32,131 bases of DNA, from NCBI GenBank assembly GCA_009842505.1, contig VYFG01000102.1:1-32131 (forward strand), in the 5' to 3' direction. The DNA comes from Gammaproteobacteria bacterium (GTDB taxonomy: Bacteria > Pseudomonadota > Gammaproteobacteria > Arenicellales > Poriferihabitantaceae). The notes beneath the pieces were generated by a model, which saw only the letters and a list, made by a program, of their open reading frames with translations, was not told the DNA's origin and did not search any database. Numbering within the stretch: the stretch's first letter is position 1; each line of letters begins with the position of its first letter. A program made the translations under genes and the position numbers. Below are positions 6,534 through 14,864 of the stretch, one piece after another.

Positions 6534-9458
6534 TCAGGTGGCCACGATCACCCGAAGGGCATCGAAACGCAGCGAGGACGACTCAAGCCGGTCGGTGAGG
6601 TCGGCAAGCTGGCTGTGCAGGTGGTCGATTTCCTCCTGGCGGACATTTGGATTGACAGAAGCCAGCGCTTCGAGCCGCTCGATTTCCCGGGACAGTACAG
6701 CGCGTCCGTTTTCCACCGCCCGGGCAAGCAGTTCGGGTGCCAGTTGATCGGCAAGCCTCTCACTGGCCGCCACCATCTTTCTCAGCAGCTTGTGCCGTGT
6801 AGAGAGTAACTTCCGCACGAGCTCCGGTCGCAGCTGCCTGCCGGGACTTTCCAGGGTACGATGGCTCGGCAGGTGGTCATGCCGCTTCCCATGCTGGTCG
6901 ATCAGCGTCCGGATGGTGGTGGGAGGAAGATACCGGTTGCTCCGCAGGGTTTCGCTCGACGCGGATTCCAGCACAAAAATCGCTTCGAGCAGGATCACGC
7001 CAGGTTCCACGCCTTCCAAGGGCACGGCAATCACCGAGGTGTTGCCGAGTTCACCGCCAAGAATCATGTCCATGGCATCGGTCACCAGGGGGTGGTCCCA
7101 TGTGAGGTAGTTCACGTCCTCGAAACTTAGCGCGGTGGCACGCTCATAGGTGACGGTCATCCCCTCGTCCGGCAGGGTCGGCAGCGGCAGGGTTGTGTGC
7201 GCCCCGGGATTGATGGCATAGCATCCCTCGGAATGGAATTCGTGATCCACGCCAAAACAGTCGAACACGGTCTCCATGTAGTCCTTAAGTGTACTGTTGC
7301 GATCATGGGACAGGGAGAGCCGGCACAGGTGCTCCGCAACCCCCGGGCGACAGGAATTGTATTCCAGCAACCGGTCCCTGCCCTGTTGCAGGGCCTCGGA
7401 GAGTTCCCGGTAATGGGCTGCACTCTCCGCCACCAGGTCCTGGTACCGGCGTGCCGGGTCATGCAGCACCCGGGTGATTTCCTCCCGCATCCGGGCAAAC
7501 ACCGCGTGGCCCACGGGACAGGTGCGGGCAAAGGCATTCAGCCCCTCGTGGTACCAGTGGTACATCACTTCCTGGGCGGTATCCTGCATGAACATCACGT
7601 GCAGGTGGATGGTCCTGGTCTGGCCGATACGATCTAACCGGCCGATCCGCTGCTCCAGCAGGTCGGGATTCAGCGGCAGGTCGAACAAGACAAGATGATG
7701 GGCGAACTGGAAGTTCCGACCCTCGCTGCCGATCTCGGAACAGATCAGCACATGGGCGCCCGTATTCGTCTCTCGGTCGGCAAACCAGGCTGCCGCGCGG
7801 TCACGTTCAAGCAGGCTCATTCCCTCGTGGAATACGGCCGCGCCGATGCCTTTTGCCACCCGCAGCCACTCGGCGAGATCCAGGGCGGTATCCGCGCTGG
7901 CGGCAATAACGAGTATCTTTTCCCTGCGGTGCTTCTGCAGGATTTCCGCCAGGGCCTCCACCCGGGGATCCACGCCGGTCCAGTCGGGCGACTCCGTGAT
8001 GGCCTGGTACAGGAGTTCCGGGCACAGCAACAGCTGCATTTCCGACAGCTCGCTTCCGGCGATCTGAATGAACGCCTCCGCGTAGGCGTCCGGAAGCGGC
8101 AACGGATAGTGATGCACCTCCCTTCCCGGAAATCCGTGCACTGCGGAACGGGTATTCCGGAACAGGACACGGCCCGTGCCATGGCGGTCGACCAGGGCTC
8201 CGAGCACCCTGTCCCGCGCCTCGCGGAGCGTATCCGGGTCCGTGGATGACTTGCCGATGCGCTCGATATCATCCGCGAACTCCGCACCCAGCCTGCGTCG
8301 CACCTCTTCCAGGGCGCCTGCACCGACCCCGCTGGCCGCCGTGAGAATCGCGTCCACCGCGTTCGCTACAGGCCCGTAGTCCTCCTCGTCGGCCAGAAAC
8401 TGCCCGAAATCAGGAAACCTGTGCGGATCCAGCAGCCTGAGCCGGGCGAAATGGCTGGAGCGCCCAAGCTGTTCCGGCGTGGCCGTGAGCAGCAGGATCC
8501 CGGGAATGCCTCGTGCAAGGTTCTCCATCAGTTGATATTCGAATCCCGGATCGTCTTCGGACCATTCCAGGTGATGTGCTTCGTCCATCACCAGCATGTC
8601 CCAGCCGGCAGCACAGCATTGCCTGTAGGTTTTCGGATCGCTGCAGAGAAACTCCAGGCTACACAACGCCAGCTGTACACTGTGAAACGGGTTTTGCGCC
8701 AGAGTATCACCGGCGTCCTCCCCGTCACCGGATTCGCCGCCGGCGGTCAAGGATTCGATCCGCTCGGCATCGAAGATGCGGAAGTGGAGGTTGAACCGGC
8801 GCAGCATTTCAACCAGCCACTGGTGCACCAAGCTTTCCGGCACCACGATGAGAACACGCCCCACCCTCTCGGTGACCAGCTGGTGATGGATGACCATGCC
8901 GGCCTCGATGGTCTTGCCGAGTCCGACCTCGTCCGCCAGCAGCACCCGGGGCGCATGGCGGTTGGACACCTCGTTGGCGATGTAGAGCTGGTGCGGAATG
9001 AGGCTGATACGTCCGCCGATCAGTCCCCGCAACGGATCCGTTGCCATGGCGGTGGACAGCAACCTGGTCTGGTAACGCAGTTCGAACCAGGGATCCCGGT
9101 CAACCAGGCCGTTGAACAGTCTCTCGGTGGGACGGTTGAGCTGAATCTGGTTATCGAGACGGCTTTCCTCGACCTCGTGCAGGCGACCGTTCGCATCCCG
9201 TGCACTGTAGATGATGAGGGCCTCCCTCTCGGCCACGCCCTCCACCTCCATGGAAACCCCTTCCAGGGTGACGATATGATCGCCAGGGGCAAAACGGACC
9301 CGGGTCAGGGGAACCGATTCCTTGGCGTAAACGAAGGTTTCGCCGGTGGCCATGAACAGGACGGTCACGGTGCGCAGGTCGGTGCCGAGGACGGTACCGA
9401 GGCCCATGTGCAACTGGGCATCGTTGATCCATCGCTGTCCAGGAATGAATTCTGCCAT
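6534..9458 (-). CDS. rapA: RNA polymerase-associated ATPase/helicase RapA
   Basis: This 974-residue Swi2/Snf2 ATPase matches RapA in length (E. coli 968). Its N-terminus, FIPGQRWINDAQLHMGLGT, is the start of the RapA Tudor-like domain that contacts RNA polymerase. Helicase motifs follow: DEVGLGKT (176-183), the DEAH box (292-295), ICSEIGSEGRNFQ, and the QRIGRLDRIGQ arginine-finger motif. RapA recycles RNA polymerase stalled after transcription, using ATP. The frame stays open 228 nt further upstream, but that part is antisense to sprT and unlike RapA; the ATG at 9458 fits the family N-terminus. No Shine-Dalgarno is visible before it. A good minus-strand promoter lies at 9497-9526. Downstream it abuts srkA with a 3-bp gap. 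Confidence 0.95.
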   Translation of the reverse strand: MAEFIPGQRWINDAQLHMGLGTVLGTDLRTVTVLFMATGETFVYAKESVPLTRVRFAPGDHIVTLEGVSMEVEGVAEREALIIYSARDANGRLHEVEESRLDNQIQLNRPTERLFNGLVDRDPWFELRYQTRLLSTAMATDPLRGLIGGRISLIPHQLYIANEVSNRHAPRVLLADEVGLGKTIEAGMVIHHQLVTERVGRVLIVVPESLVHQWLVEMLRRFNLHFRIFDAERIESLTAGGESGDGEDAGDTLAQNPFHSVQLALCSLEFLCSDPKTYRQCCAAGWDMLVMDEAHHLEWSEDDPGFEYQLMENLARGIPGILLLTATPEQLGRSSHFARLRLLDPHRFPDFGQFLADEEDYGPVANAVDAILTAASGVGAGALEEVRRRLGAEFADDIERIGKSSTDPDTLREARDRVLGALVDRHGTGRVLFRNTRSAVHGFPGREVHHYPLPLPDAYAEAFIQIAGSELSEMQLLLCPELLYQAITESPDWTGVDPRVEALAEILQKHRREKILVIAASADTALDLAEWLRVAKGIGAAVFHEGMSLLERDRAAAWFADRETNTGAHVLICSEIGSEGRNFQFAHHLVLFDLPLNPDLLEQRIGRLDRIGQTRTIHLHVMFMQDTAQEVMYHWYHEGLNAFARTCPVGHAVFARMREEITRVLHDPARRYQDLVAESAAHYRELSEALQQGRDRLLEYNSCRPGVAEHLCRLSLSHDRNSTLKDYMETVFDCFGVDHEFHSEGCYAINPGAHTTLPLPTLPDEGMTVTYERATALSFEDVNYLTWDHPLVTDAMDMILGGELGNTSVIAVPLEGVEPGVILLEAIFVLESASSETLRSNRYLPPTTIRTLIDQHGKRHDHLPSHRTLESPGRQLRPELVRKLLSTRHKLLRKMVAASERLADQLAPELLARAVENGRAVLSREIERLEALASVNPNVRQEEIDHLHSQLADLTDRLESSSLRFDALRVIVAT

Positions 9459-9479
9459 GCAGGGGGGATCCGGTAGGGT

Positions 9480-9485
9480 TACAAT
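9480..9485 (+). promoter_or_regulatory. Possible -10 element (TACAAT) for sprT
   Basis: TACAAT ends 16 bp before the preferred ATG at 9502. Transcripts would start near 9492, which gives a leader of only about 10 nt and excludes the in-frame ATG at 9484. No matching -35 is evident, so this is tentative. Confidence 0.25.
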
Positions 9486-9496
9486 GAAAGGCGCGT

Positions 9497-9526
9497 ATTT
9501 TATGGAAAACAACTTGACAGCTTCAA
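9497..9526 (-). promoter_or_regulatory. Predicted sigma70-type promoter of the rapA-srkA operon
   Basis: Read on the minus strand, TTGAAG (9526-9521) and TAAAAT (9502-9497) are separated by 18 bp. Initiation near 9490 leaves about 32 nt before the rapA ATG. The promoter lies over the first codons of sprT, so transcription of the two genes would overlap at their 5' ends. Confidence 0.5.
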
Positions 9527-10080
9527 ACGCCCCCACCCGACCAGCGCCGGCCGGGCTGGACCGATCCCAGGAACGAAGAGTCATCGACCGCACCCACATG
9601 CTGATACAACGGGCCGCCTCCCTGTTTGACATGACCCTGCCGCCGCTGCCGGTGCATTTCAACCTGAAGGGCCGGGCCGCGGGCATGTTCCGTATCCGCC
9701 ATGGCCAGGCGGAGATCCGTTACAACCCCTGGATATTTGCCCGGTGGTTCGAGGAAAACCTGGCGGAAACCGTGCCCCACGAGGTGGCGCATTACGTGAT
9801 CAGCCGGCGCCACCGCTCCGGCACGGTCCGCCCCCACGGCCCTGAATGGCGGGCGGTCATGCACGCCTTCGGGGCAGCGCCCAGGGCGACGGCCGCTTAC
9901 CGTCCGGAGGACATCGCCGACCTGCCAAGCCGCCGCATGCGGTATTTTGACTATGTCTGCGGCTGCGCAATCCACAAGGTCTCGGGGATCCGGCACAACC
10001 GGATGACGCGGGGGATGGCGGAGTATTTCTGCCGCAAGTGCCGGCTTCCGCTCCGGCCCGCCCCGGACGATTCCCCGTAG
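9502..10080 (+). CDS. sprT: SprT-family zinc metalloprotease-like protein
   Basis: The 192-residue product has the SprT-like zincin signature HEVAH (93-97) with a further conserved H112 in PHGPEW, and a C-terminal zinc-ribbon-like set of cysteines (C153, C155, C177, C180). The segment VHFNLKGRAAGMFR and the following EIRYNP strand match E. coli SprT, which has a similar length. The family is related to SPRTN/Wss1 proteases for DNA-protein crosslinks, but bacterial SprT has no firmly known substrate. The start is uncertain: ATGs at 9484 and 9502 are both in frame and neither has a clear ribosome site; 9502 is preferred given the TACAAT at 9480. It is divergent from rapA with only 43 bp between start codons. 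Confidence 0.85.
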   Translation: MENNLTASNAPTRPAPAGLDRSQERRVIDRTHMLIQRAASLFDMTLPPLPVHFNLKGRAAGMFRIRHGQAEIRYNPWIFARWFEENLAETVPHEVAHYVISRRHRSGTVRPHGPEWRAVMHAFGAAPRATAAYRPEDIADLPSRRMRYFDYVCGCAIHKVSGIRHNRMTRGMAEYFCRKCRLPLRPAPDDSP

Positions 10081-10281
10081 ATGCCGACCCTGTCCAGCTG
10101 TTGCATTTCCCGTATCGGCGTTTTCCAAACCAGCCTCTTCACGCAACGGTCGAATGGACGTGCCAGATGCGATTCTCCCGGTTCGGCGGAGAGTGACCCG
10201 GAACCGGACGCATACGCCCGGACCAAACGCATGCACGTCACCGGCTGCGCCATGATTTCGGCCTGGCACTGAACCCGGGAC

Positions 10282-10608
10282 ATGGAAATGCAGCAGACCT
10301 GGCACGTGTACATCCTGCGCTGCGCCGACGGCACGCTCTATACCGGAATCACCACGGATATCGAACGCAGGCTTAAGGAACACAATTCCTCTGACCGGGG
10401 CGCACGCTACACCCGCAGCCGCAGACCTGTCTGGCTGGCCTGGTTCGAGGAAGCGGAAAGCCATGCCGCAGCCAGCCGCCGGGAGCATGACATCCGGAAA
10501 TTGGACCGCCACGGGAAGCTGGCACTGCTGGCAGGCCGGGGGGAATCCGCCCCGGACCGGTCTGCCGCCGGGCGTCAATTCGGGCACGGTTCCGGCAAGC
10601 CCCGCTGA
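10282..10608 (+). CDS. GIY-YIG nuclease domain protein (YhbQ/UPF0213-like)
   Basis: This 108-residue protein is a single GIY-YIG domain: VYIL (9-12) replaces GIY, and LYTGIT (19-24) replaces YIG, as in the YhbQ group. ERRLKEHN (28-35) carries the conserved Arg and the following helix, and a Glu near 62-69 (EEAESHAAASRREHDI) is in the expected place for the metal-binding glutamate. Members are small stand-alone nucleases of unclear role, possibly in DNA repair. The last 25 residues (from about 84) are low-complexity and probably disordered. Two ATGs lie close together (10282 and 10288); the first has no strong ribosome site but GGGACATGG precedes it. The gap to sprT (10081-10281) holds nothing recognisable. 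Confidence 0.82.
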   Translation: MEMQQTWHVYILRCADGTLYTGITTDIERRLKEHNSSDRGARYTRSRRPVWLAWFEEAESHAAASRREHDIRKLDRHGKLALLAGRGESAPDRSAAGRQFGHGSGKPR

Positions 10609-10649
10609 GCATACCAGGCACTTCCGAACGCTGACGTCTCGATTGTGGC

Positions 10650-10655
10650 TACAAT
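10650..10655 (+). promoter_or_regulatory. Possible -10 element (TACAAT) of mnmC
   Basis: TACAAT lies 50 bp before the TTG start of mnmC at 10706, with initiation expected near 10662. No clear -35 hexamer is present at the right distance. It falls in the 97-bp gap after the GIY-YIG gene. Confidence 0.35.
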
Positions 10656-10705
10656 CAACCGGAATCCCGACCCGGGCGAAGACCCCGTTAGGCCACAGGA
10701 CATCG

Positions 10706-12643
10706 TTGAAAATCGAATTTATCGACAACACCCCCTACTCGCCGCAGTACCGGGATGTGTATTTCTCCCGTGAGGACGGCCTTGCCGAGGCCCGGCACGT
10801 CTTCCTGGCCGGCAACTGCCTGCCGGAGCGGTGGGCTGGATGCAGTTCCTTCACCATCGCCGAGATAGGATTCGGCACCGGTCTCAACTTCCTTGCCACC
10901 TGGCAGTGCTGGAGCCGGTACGCGCCGGCCAGCGCGAGACTGCATTTTGTCTCGGTGGAAAAGCACCCGCTCGAGTCGGCAACCCTCAAAGCCTGCCATG
11001 CGCTGTTTCCCGAACTCGGCTCGCTGTCCCGGGAGCTGCGCGCCGCCTGGCCCGGCACGCTCCCCGGGTTCCACCGGTGCATCCTGGACGGGGGCCGCGT
11101 CACCCTTACCCTGTGCCACGGCGACGCGGCCGATGCGCTCCGGGAACTGGTCGCGGGAGTGGATTGCTGGTACCTGGACGGTTTCGCGCCGGCAAGGAAT
11201 CCCGGAGTGTGGAACGAGCGCGTCCTGAGGGAAGTCGGGCGGCTGGGCCGCCCGGGAACGACTTTCGCCACGTTCACCGTGGCAGGCCGGGTACGCCGGG
11301 AACTGACCGCCCAGGGATTTCACGTCCGCAAAACCCCCGGGTTCGGTTCCAAGCGGGAAATGCTGGTCGGTGTCATGGAAGCCGCACCAGCCTGCCGTCT
11401 CCGGGAGCCCTGGTTCCGGACACTCTCGATGCAGTTTCCCGCCCGGGATGCGATCGTGGTCGGCGCCGGGATCGCGGGCGTCCAGGTGGCCCGCCACCTG
11501 GCGGATAGGGGCTGGTCGGTCACCGTGCTGGAGCGCCACGGGAAGCCGTCCATGGAAGCGAGCGGCAGTCCCATGGCCGTTTTTTCACCGCTCCTGACCA
11601 CCCGACCGTCCCGGGAGGAGCAGTACTCCCTGCAAAGCTTCGTCTACCTGCTGCACCACCTGAAGGCGCTGGACCCTGATCGCATGTTCCACCGCCGCTG
11701 CGGTGTTCTTGAGCTGAGCATGACCGATGAACGGCGGCAACGCGCCGAGCGGGTCGCCTCAAGGCCGCTGCCGGCGTGGCTGGTACATCCCGTGACCGGG
11801 GAACAGGCGAATGCCATCAGTTCCGCCGAATGCGGATTCCCGGGACTGTTCTATCCCGAGGCGGGCTGGATCCGTCCCGGCCAATGGATCCAGCGCCTGC
11901 ACTCGCATCCGAACATCACACTTCGAACCGGCAGTGCCGTATACGATGCGGGACACGACGGAACCGCATGGCAGGCACTGGACGGAAACGGCAAGGTACT
12001 GCACACGGCCCCCGTCCTCGTGTTCGCCTCCGGCCGGTCCATGGACTGGCGGCAGACCCGCTGGCTGCCCTTCACGCCGGTTGTGGGGCAGAGCACGTTC
12101 ATCGATGCCGGGATGCTGCGCGTCCGCCCGGACTGCGTCATCCGCCATCACGGCCACCTGCTCCCAGGAAACGGCGGCCCCCTCCTGGCCGGTTCCACCT
12201 ATCAGCGCGGTCACGGAAAGGCGGTCGCGGACCCGGCAGCGGACGCGGAAAACCTGACCGGGCTGGAAACCTCCCTGCCGGGTCTGCTGGCGGAGCCTGC
12301 TGATGCTGGCCGGGCGGTCTCCACCGCCCACTGCGCCGTGCGCATGTCCAGCGAAAACCGCCTGCCCCTGGTCGGGGCGCTCCCGGACCCGGAGCGACTG
12401 TCGGCGGAGTATCCGCGCATGCTGGGACGGAACTACCGGCCCCCGGCAGGGAATCCGGTATATCCCCCCGGCCTGTACATCTCCGCCGCATGGGGATCCC
12501 GGGGGATGACCAACGCCGCCCTCGGCGGCGAGTTGCTTGCGTCGCTGATCTGCGGTGAACCATTGCCGCTGCAGGCGTCGCTGGCGCATGCGACCCACCC
12601 CGCACGCAGCCTGGTCCGCGCCCTCAAACGGGGCACCGGGTAA
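10706..12643 (+). CDS. mnmC: Bifunctional tRNA 5-methylaminomethyl-2-thiouridine biosynthesis protein MnmC
   Basis: The 645-residue protein joins an N-terminal SAM methyltransferase domain (1 to about 235) to a C-terminal FAD-dependent oxidoreductase (about 245-640), the full MnmC layout (E. coli 668 residues). Seen motifs are DVYFSREDGLAEARHVFLAGN near the N-terminus, GFGTGLNFL (55-63) for SAM, DGFAP (158-162), and the FAD dinucleotide site GAGIAG (253-258) followed by LERHG. The FAD domain converts cmnm5U34 to nm5U34 and the methyltransferase then makes mnm5U34 in wobble tRNAs. The start is taken as TTG 10706 because AGGA lies 5 nt before it and the family N-terminus begins there; the open frame reaches back into the GIY-YIG gene. 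A gap of 113 bp separates it from the transporter operon. Confidence 0.93.
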   Translation: MKIEFIDNTPYSPQYRDVYFSREDGLAEARHVFLAGNCLPERWAGCSSFTIAEIGFGTGLNFLATWQCWSRYAPASARLHFVSVEKHPLESATLKACHALFPELGSLSRELRAAWPGTLPGFHRCILDGGRVTLTLCHGDAADALRELVAGVDCWYLDGFAPARNPGVWNERVLREVGRLGRPGTTFATFTVAGRVRRELTAQGFHVRKTPGFGSKREMLVGVMEAAPACRLREPWFRTLSMQFPARDAIVVGAGIAGVQVARHLADRGWSVTVLERHGKPSMEASGSPMAVFSPLLTTRPSREEQYSLQSFVYLLHHLKALDPDRMFHRRCGVLELSMTDERRQRAERVASRPLPAWLVHPVTGEQANAISSAECGFPGLFYPEAGWIRPGQWIQRLHSHPNITLRTGSAVYDAGHDGTAWQALDGNGKVLHTAPVLVFASGRSMDWRQTRWLPFTPVVGQSTFIDAGMLRVRPDCVIRHHGHLLPGNGGPLLAGSTYQRGHGKAVADPAADAENLTGLETSLPGLLAEPADAGRAVSTAHCAVRMSSENRLPLVGALPDPERLSAEYPRMLGRNYRPPAGNPVYPPGLYISAAWGSRGMTNAALGGELLASLICGEPLPLQASLAHATHPARSLVRALKRGTG

Positions 12644-12664
12644 CCTCCGGGCAACCTCACTTTC

Positions 12665-12700
12665 GGAACCACTGTGAATTTGGTAGAGTTTGGAACCACT
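12665..12700 (+). repeat. Direct repeat GGAACCACT upstream of the transporter operon
   Basis: GGAACCACT occurs at 12665-12673 and again at 12692-12700, start to start 27 bp, in the gap before the binding-protein gene. The spacing is between two and three helical turns. It could be a pair of regulator half-sites; chance is also possible for a 9-mer. Confidence 0.35.
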
Positions 12701-12756
12701 TCGGGTGTACGTTCCCGGGCTTTCTATTGTTATTTCTACTGAAAAGGAACCTCCCT

Positions 12757-13950
12757 ATGAATCAACTGAACAAACGAATCATCGCGGCGGCCGCCCTTGC
12801 GGCCATCTCCGCCACTGCCACCGCCGACGAAGTCAGGATCGGCATGCTGCAGGGTTTCACGGGTCCGACCGAATCCCTGGTAGCGCCGATGGCCATGGGC
12901 GGCGAACTGGCAATCCGGGAAGCCTCCGACAGCGGGCTTTTCCTGGGCGGCAAGACCGTGGTTTCCGTCCGCGGTGACAGCACCTGCATCGACGCCGCGG
13001 CCGCCACCGCCGCCGCGGAGCGCCTGATCACATCCGAAGGCGTTGCCGCCATCAACGGTGCGACCTGCTCCGGCGCCACCACCGCGGTGCTGAACAACGT
13101 TGCCGTGGCCAACGGCGTCGTGATGGTCTCGCCGTCGGCCACTTCCCCGGCCCTGTCCACCATCGAGGACAACGGTCTGTTTTTCCGCACCGCGCCCTCC
13201 GACGCCCGCCAGGGCGAGATCATGACCAAGGTGCTGAACAACCGCGGGGTGAAGTCGGTGGCGGTGACCTACACCAACAACGACTACGGCAAGGGACTGG
13301 CGGATGCCTTCCAGGCCGCCTACGAGGCCTCCGGGGGTTCCGTCACGGCGGTGGCGGCCCACGAGGACGGCAAGGCGGACTATTCCGCGGAGGTGGGTGC
13401 GCTGGCTGCGGCCGGTGGCGAGTTGCTGGTGGTGGCCGGCTATATCGACCAGGGCGGCAAGGGCATGATCCAGGCCTCCCTGGACAGCGGCGCCTTCGAC
13501 CTCTTCATGTTGCCGGACGGCATGGTGGGTGACGCCCTCGCCGACCACTTCGGCGACTCCATCGAAGGCTCCTTCGGTACCGTACCCGGCACCGACAGTC
13601 CCGGAGCCGCCATGATGGGGGAACTCACCAAAGACCAGGGCTTCAACGGCACCGATCCCTATGTACCGGAAGCCTATGACGCCTCCGCCCTGATCCTGCT
13701 GGCCATGCAGTCCGCGGGTTCCTCGAACAGTGCGGATTTCAAGGGGCACATCGAGAAGGTCGCCAATGCGCCGGGCGAGGAGATCCTCCCCGGTGAACTG
13801 GCCAAGGCGCTCAAGATCCTGGCGGACGGGGGCGATGTCGACTATGTCGGCGGCACTGCGGTGGAACTGATCGGTCCCGGCGAGGCGGCGGGCAACTACC
13901 GCGAAGTAGAAATCAAGGGCGGCAAGTTCGAGACTGTCACCTACCACTAA
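12757..13950 (+). CDS. Branched-chain amino acid-type ABC transporter, periplasmic binding protein
   Basis: The 397-residue protein has a clear signal peptide: KR at 6-7, an alanine-rich core, and a likely cleavage after ATA (residue 23) before DEVRIG. The mature part is a type I periplasmic binding protein (Peripla_BP_6) as in LivK/UrtA: IGMLQGFTGPTESL at the N-terminus, AAINGATCSGATTAVL (about 93-108), VVMVSPSATSPALS, and VTYTNNDYGKGLADAF (hinge region). Such proteins capture amino acids, amides, urea or aromatic acids in the periplasm; the ligand cannot be read from sequence. ATG 12757 is chosen because AAGGAA precedes it and it gives a proper signal peptide; a TTG 30 bp upstream is in frame. 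The two ATPase and two permease genes follow after a terminator-like hairpin. Confidence 0.92.
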   Translation: MNQLNKRIIAAAALAAISATATADEVRIGMLQGFTGPTESLVAPMAMGGELAIREASDSGLFLGGKTVVSVRGDSTCIDAAAATAAAERLITSEGVAAINGATCSGATTAVLNNVAVANGVVMVSPSATSPALSTIEDNGLFFRTAPSDARQGEIMTKVLNNRGVKSVAVTYTNNDYGKGLADAFQAAYEASGGSVTAVAAHEDGKADYSAEVGALAAAGGELLVVAGYIDQGGKGMIQASLDSGAFDLFMLPDGMVGDALADHFGDSIEGSFGTVPGTDSPGAAMMGELTKDQGFNGTDPYVPEAYDASALILLAMQSAGSSNSADFKGHIEKVANAPGEEILPGELAKALKILADGGDVDYVGGTAVELIGPGEAAGNYREVEIKGGKFETVTYH

Positions 13951-13980
13951 AGTCAACCGCACAATTCGATGACACCTGAG

Positions 13981-14012
13981 ACGGCCGGGACCATTGTCCT
14001 GGCCGTTTCCTT
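13981..14012 (+). terminator. Intra-operon terminator/attenuating hairpin after the binding-protein gene
   Basis: ACGGCCGGGAC (13981-13991) pairs with GTCCTGGCCGT (13996-14006) over a CATT loop, with one G-U pair, then TTTCCTT. It lies 30 bp after the binding-protein stop and before the ATPase genes. Partial termination here would give more binding protein than transporter, a common arrangement in such operons. Confidence 0.7.
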
Positions 14013-14081
14013 ATGTCTACGGGAAGGCGCCGACAGGACTGTACATCTTTCCGTCGGCCGGAAATCCATTGATTGCCGGAC

Positions 14082-14864
14082 ATGATCACGGTCTCGGATC
14101 TGCACATGCATTTCGGCGGCATACGCGCTGTCGACGGGACCTCGCTGACCATCGAAAGAAACTCGATCACCGGCCTGATCGGACCCAACGGCGCGGGCAA
14201 GACCACGCTGTTCAACGTCATCGCAGGTGTCCTGGAGCCCACTTCCGGCTCGGTGACTCTGGATGACGAGGACATCACCGGTCTCGAACCGCACCAGCTC
14301 TTCACCAAGGGACTACTGCGTACTTTCCAGATAGCCCACGAGTTCTCCACGCTGACGGTATTGGAAAACCTCATGGTTGTTCCGGGCAACCAGCCGGGAG
14401 AGCGTCTCTGGCAGGCCTGGTTCCATGGCCGCGAGGTGCAGGATTTCGAGGGCCGGATCCGGCAACAGGCCCGGGAGGTCATCGAGTTCCTGGAAATTAC
14501 CCACCTGGAAAACGAACTGGCCGGCAACCTGTCCGGCGGCCAGAAAAAGCTCCTGGAACTCGGACGGACGATGATGGTGGATGCGAAGATCGTGTTCCTC
14601 GACGAAGTCGGCGCCGGCGTCAATCGCACCCTGCTAAAGACCATCGGCAGCTCCATCAAGCGGCTTCACGAGGAGCGCGGCTACACGTTCTGCATGATTG
14701 AGCACGACATGGATTTCATCGGCCGCATGTGCGATCCGGTGATCTGCATGGCCGAAGGGAAGCTGCTGGCCCAGGGAACGATTGACGAAATCAAGGCGAA
14801 CGAGGAAGTCATCGAAGCCTATCTCGGCACCGGCCGCAAGCACAGGGCAAGGAACGAGGCATGA
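14082..14864 (+). CDS. ABC transporter ATPase, LivG-like
   Basis: The 260-residue ATPase shows Walker A GPNGAGKT (34-41), the signature LSGGQ (150-154), Walker B IVFLDE (170-175) and the H-switch IEHDM. The opening LHMHFGGIRAVDG and the extra segment between Walker A and signature (LENLMVV and following) are typical of LivG. The D-loop region reads DEVGAGV where LivG usually has DEPAAGL, a mild deviation. It energises import with its LivF-like partner at the inner membrane. Start: ATG 14082 is used, but TTG 14073 is in frame with GGAAA at ideal spacing, so the protein may have three more residues. The stop overlaps the next gene as ATGA (14861-14864). Confidence 0.92.
   Translation: MITVSDLHMHFGGIRAVDGTSLTIERNSITGLIGPNGAGKTTLFNVIAGVLEPTSGSVTLDDEDITGLEPHQLFTKGLLRTFQIAHEFSTLTVLENLMVVPGNQPGERLWQAWFHGREVQDFEGRIRQQAREVIEFLEITHLENELAGNLSGGQKKLLELGRTMMVDAKIVFLDEVGAGVNRTLLKTIGSSIKRLHEERGYTFCMIEHDMDFIGRMCDPVICMAEGKLLAQGTIDEIKANEEVIEAYLGTGRKHRARNEA

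Noticed and set aside
9346..9501. Longer start for sprT
   Set aside because: The extra residues are antisense to the rapA 5' end and contain no SprT similarity.
10282..10608. GIY-YIG protein as a homing endonuclease or mobile-element gene
   Set aside because: It is a single small YhbQ-like domain among housekeeping genes, with no intron or repeats around it.
10463..10705. Upstream extension of the mnmC frame
   Set aside because: The added 81 residues overlap the GIY-YIG gene in another frame and are unlike any MnmC N-terminus.
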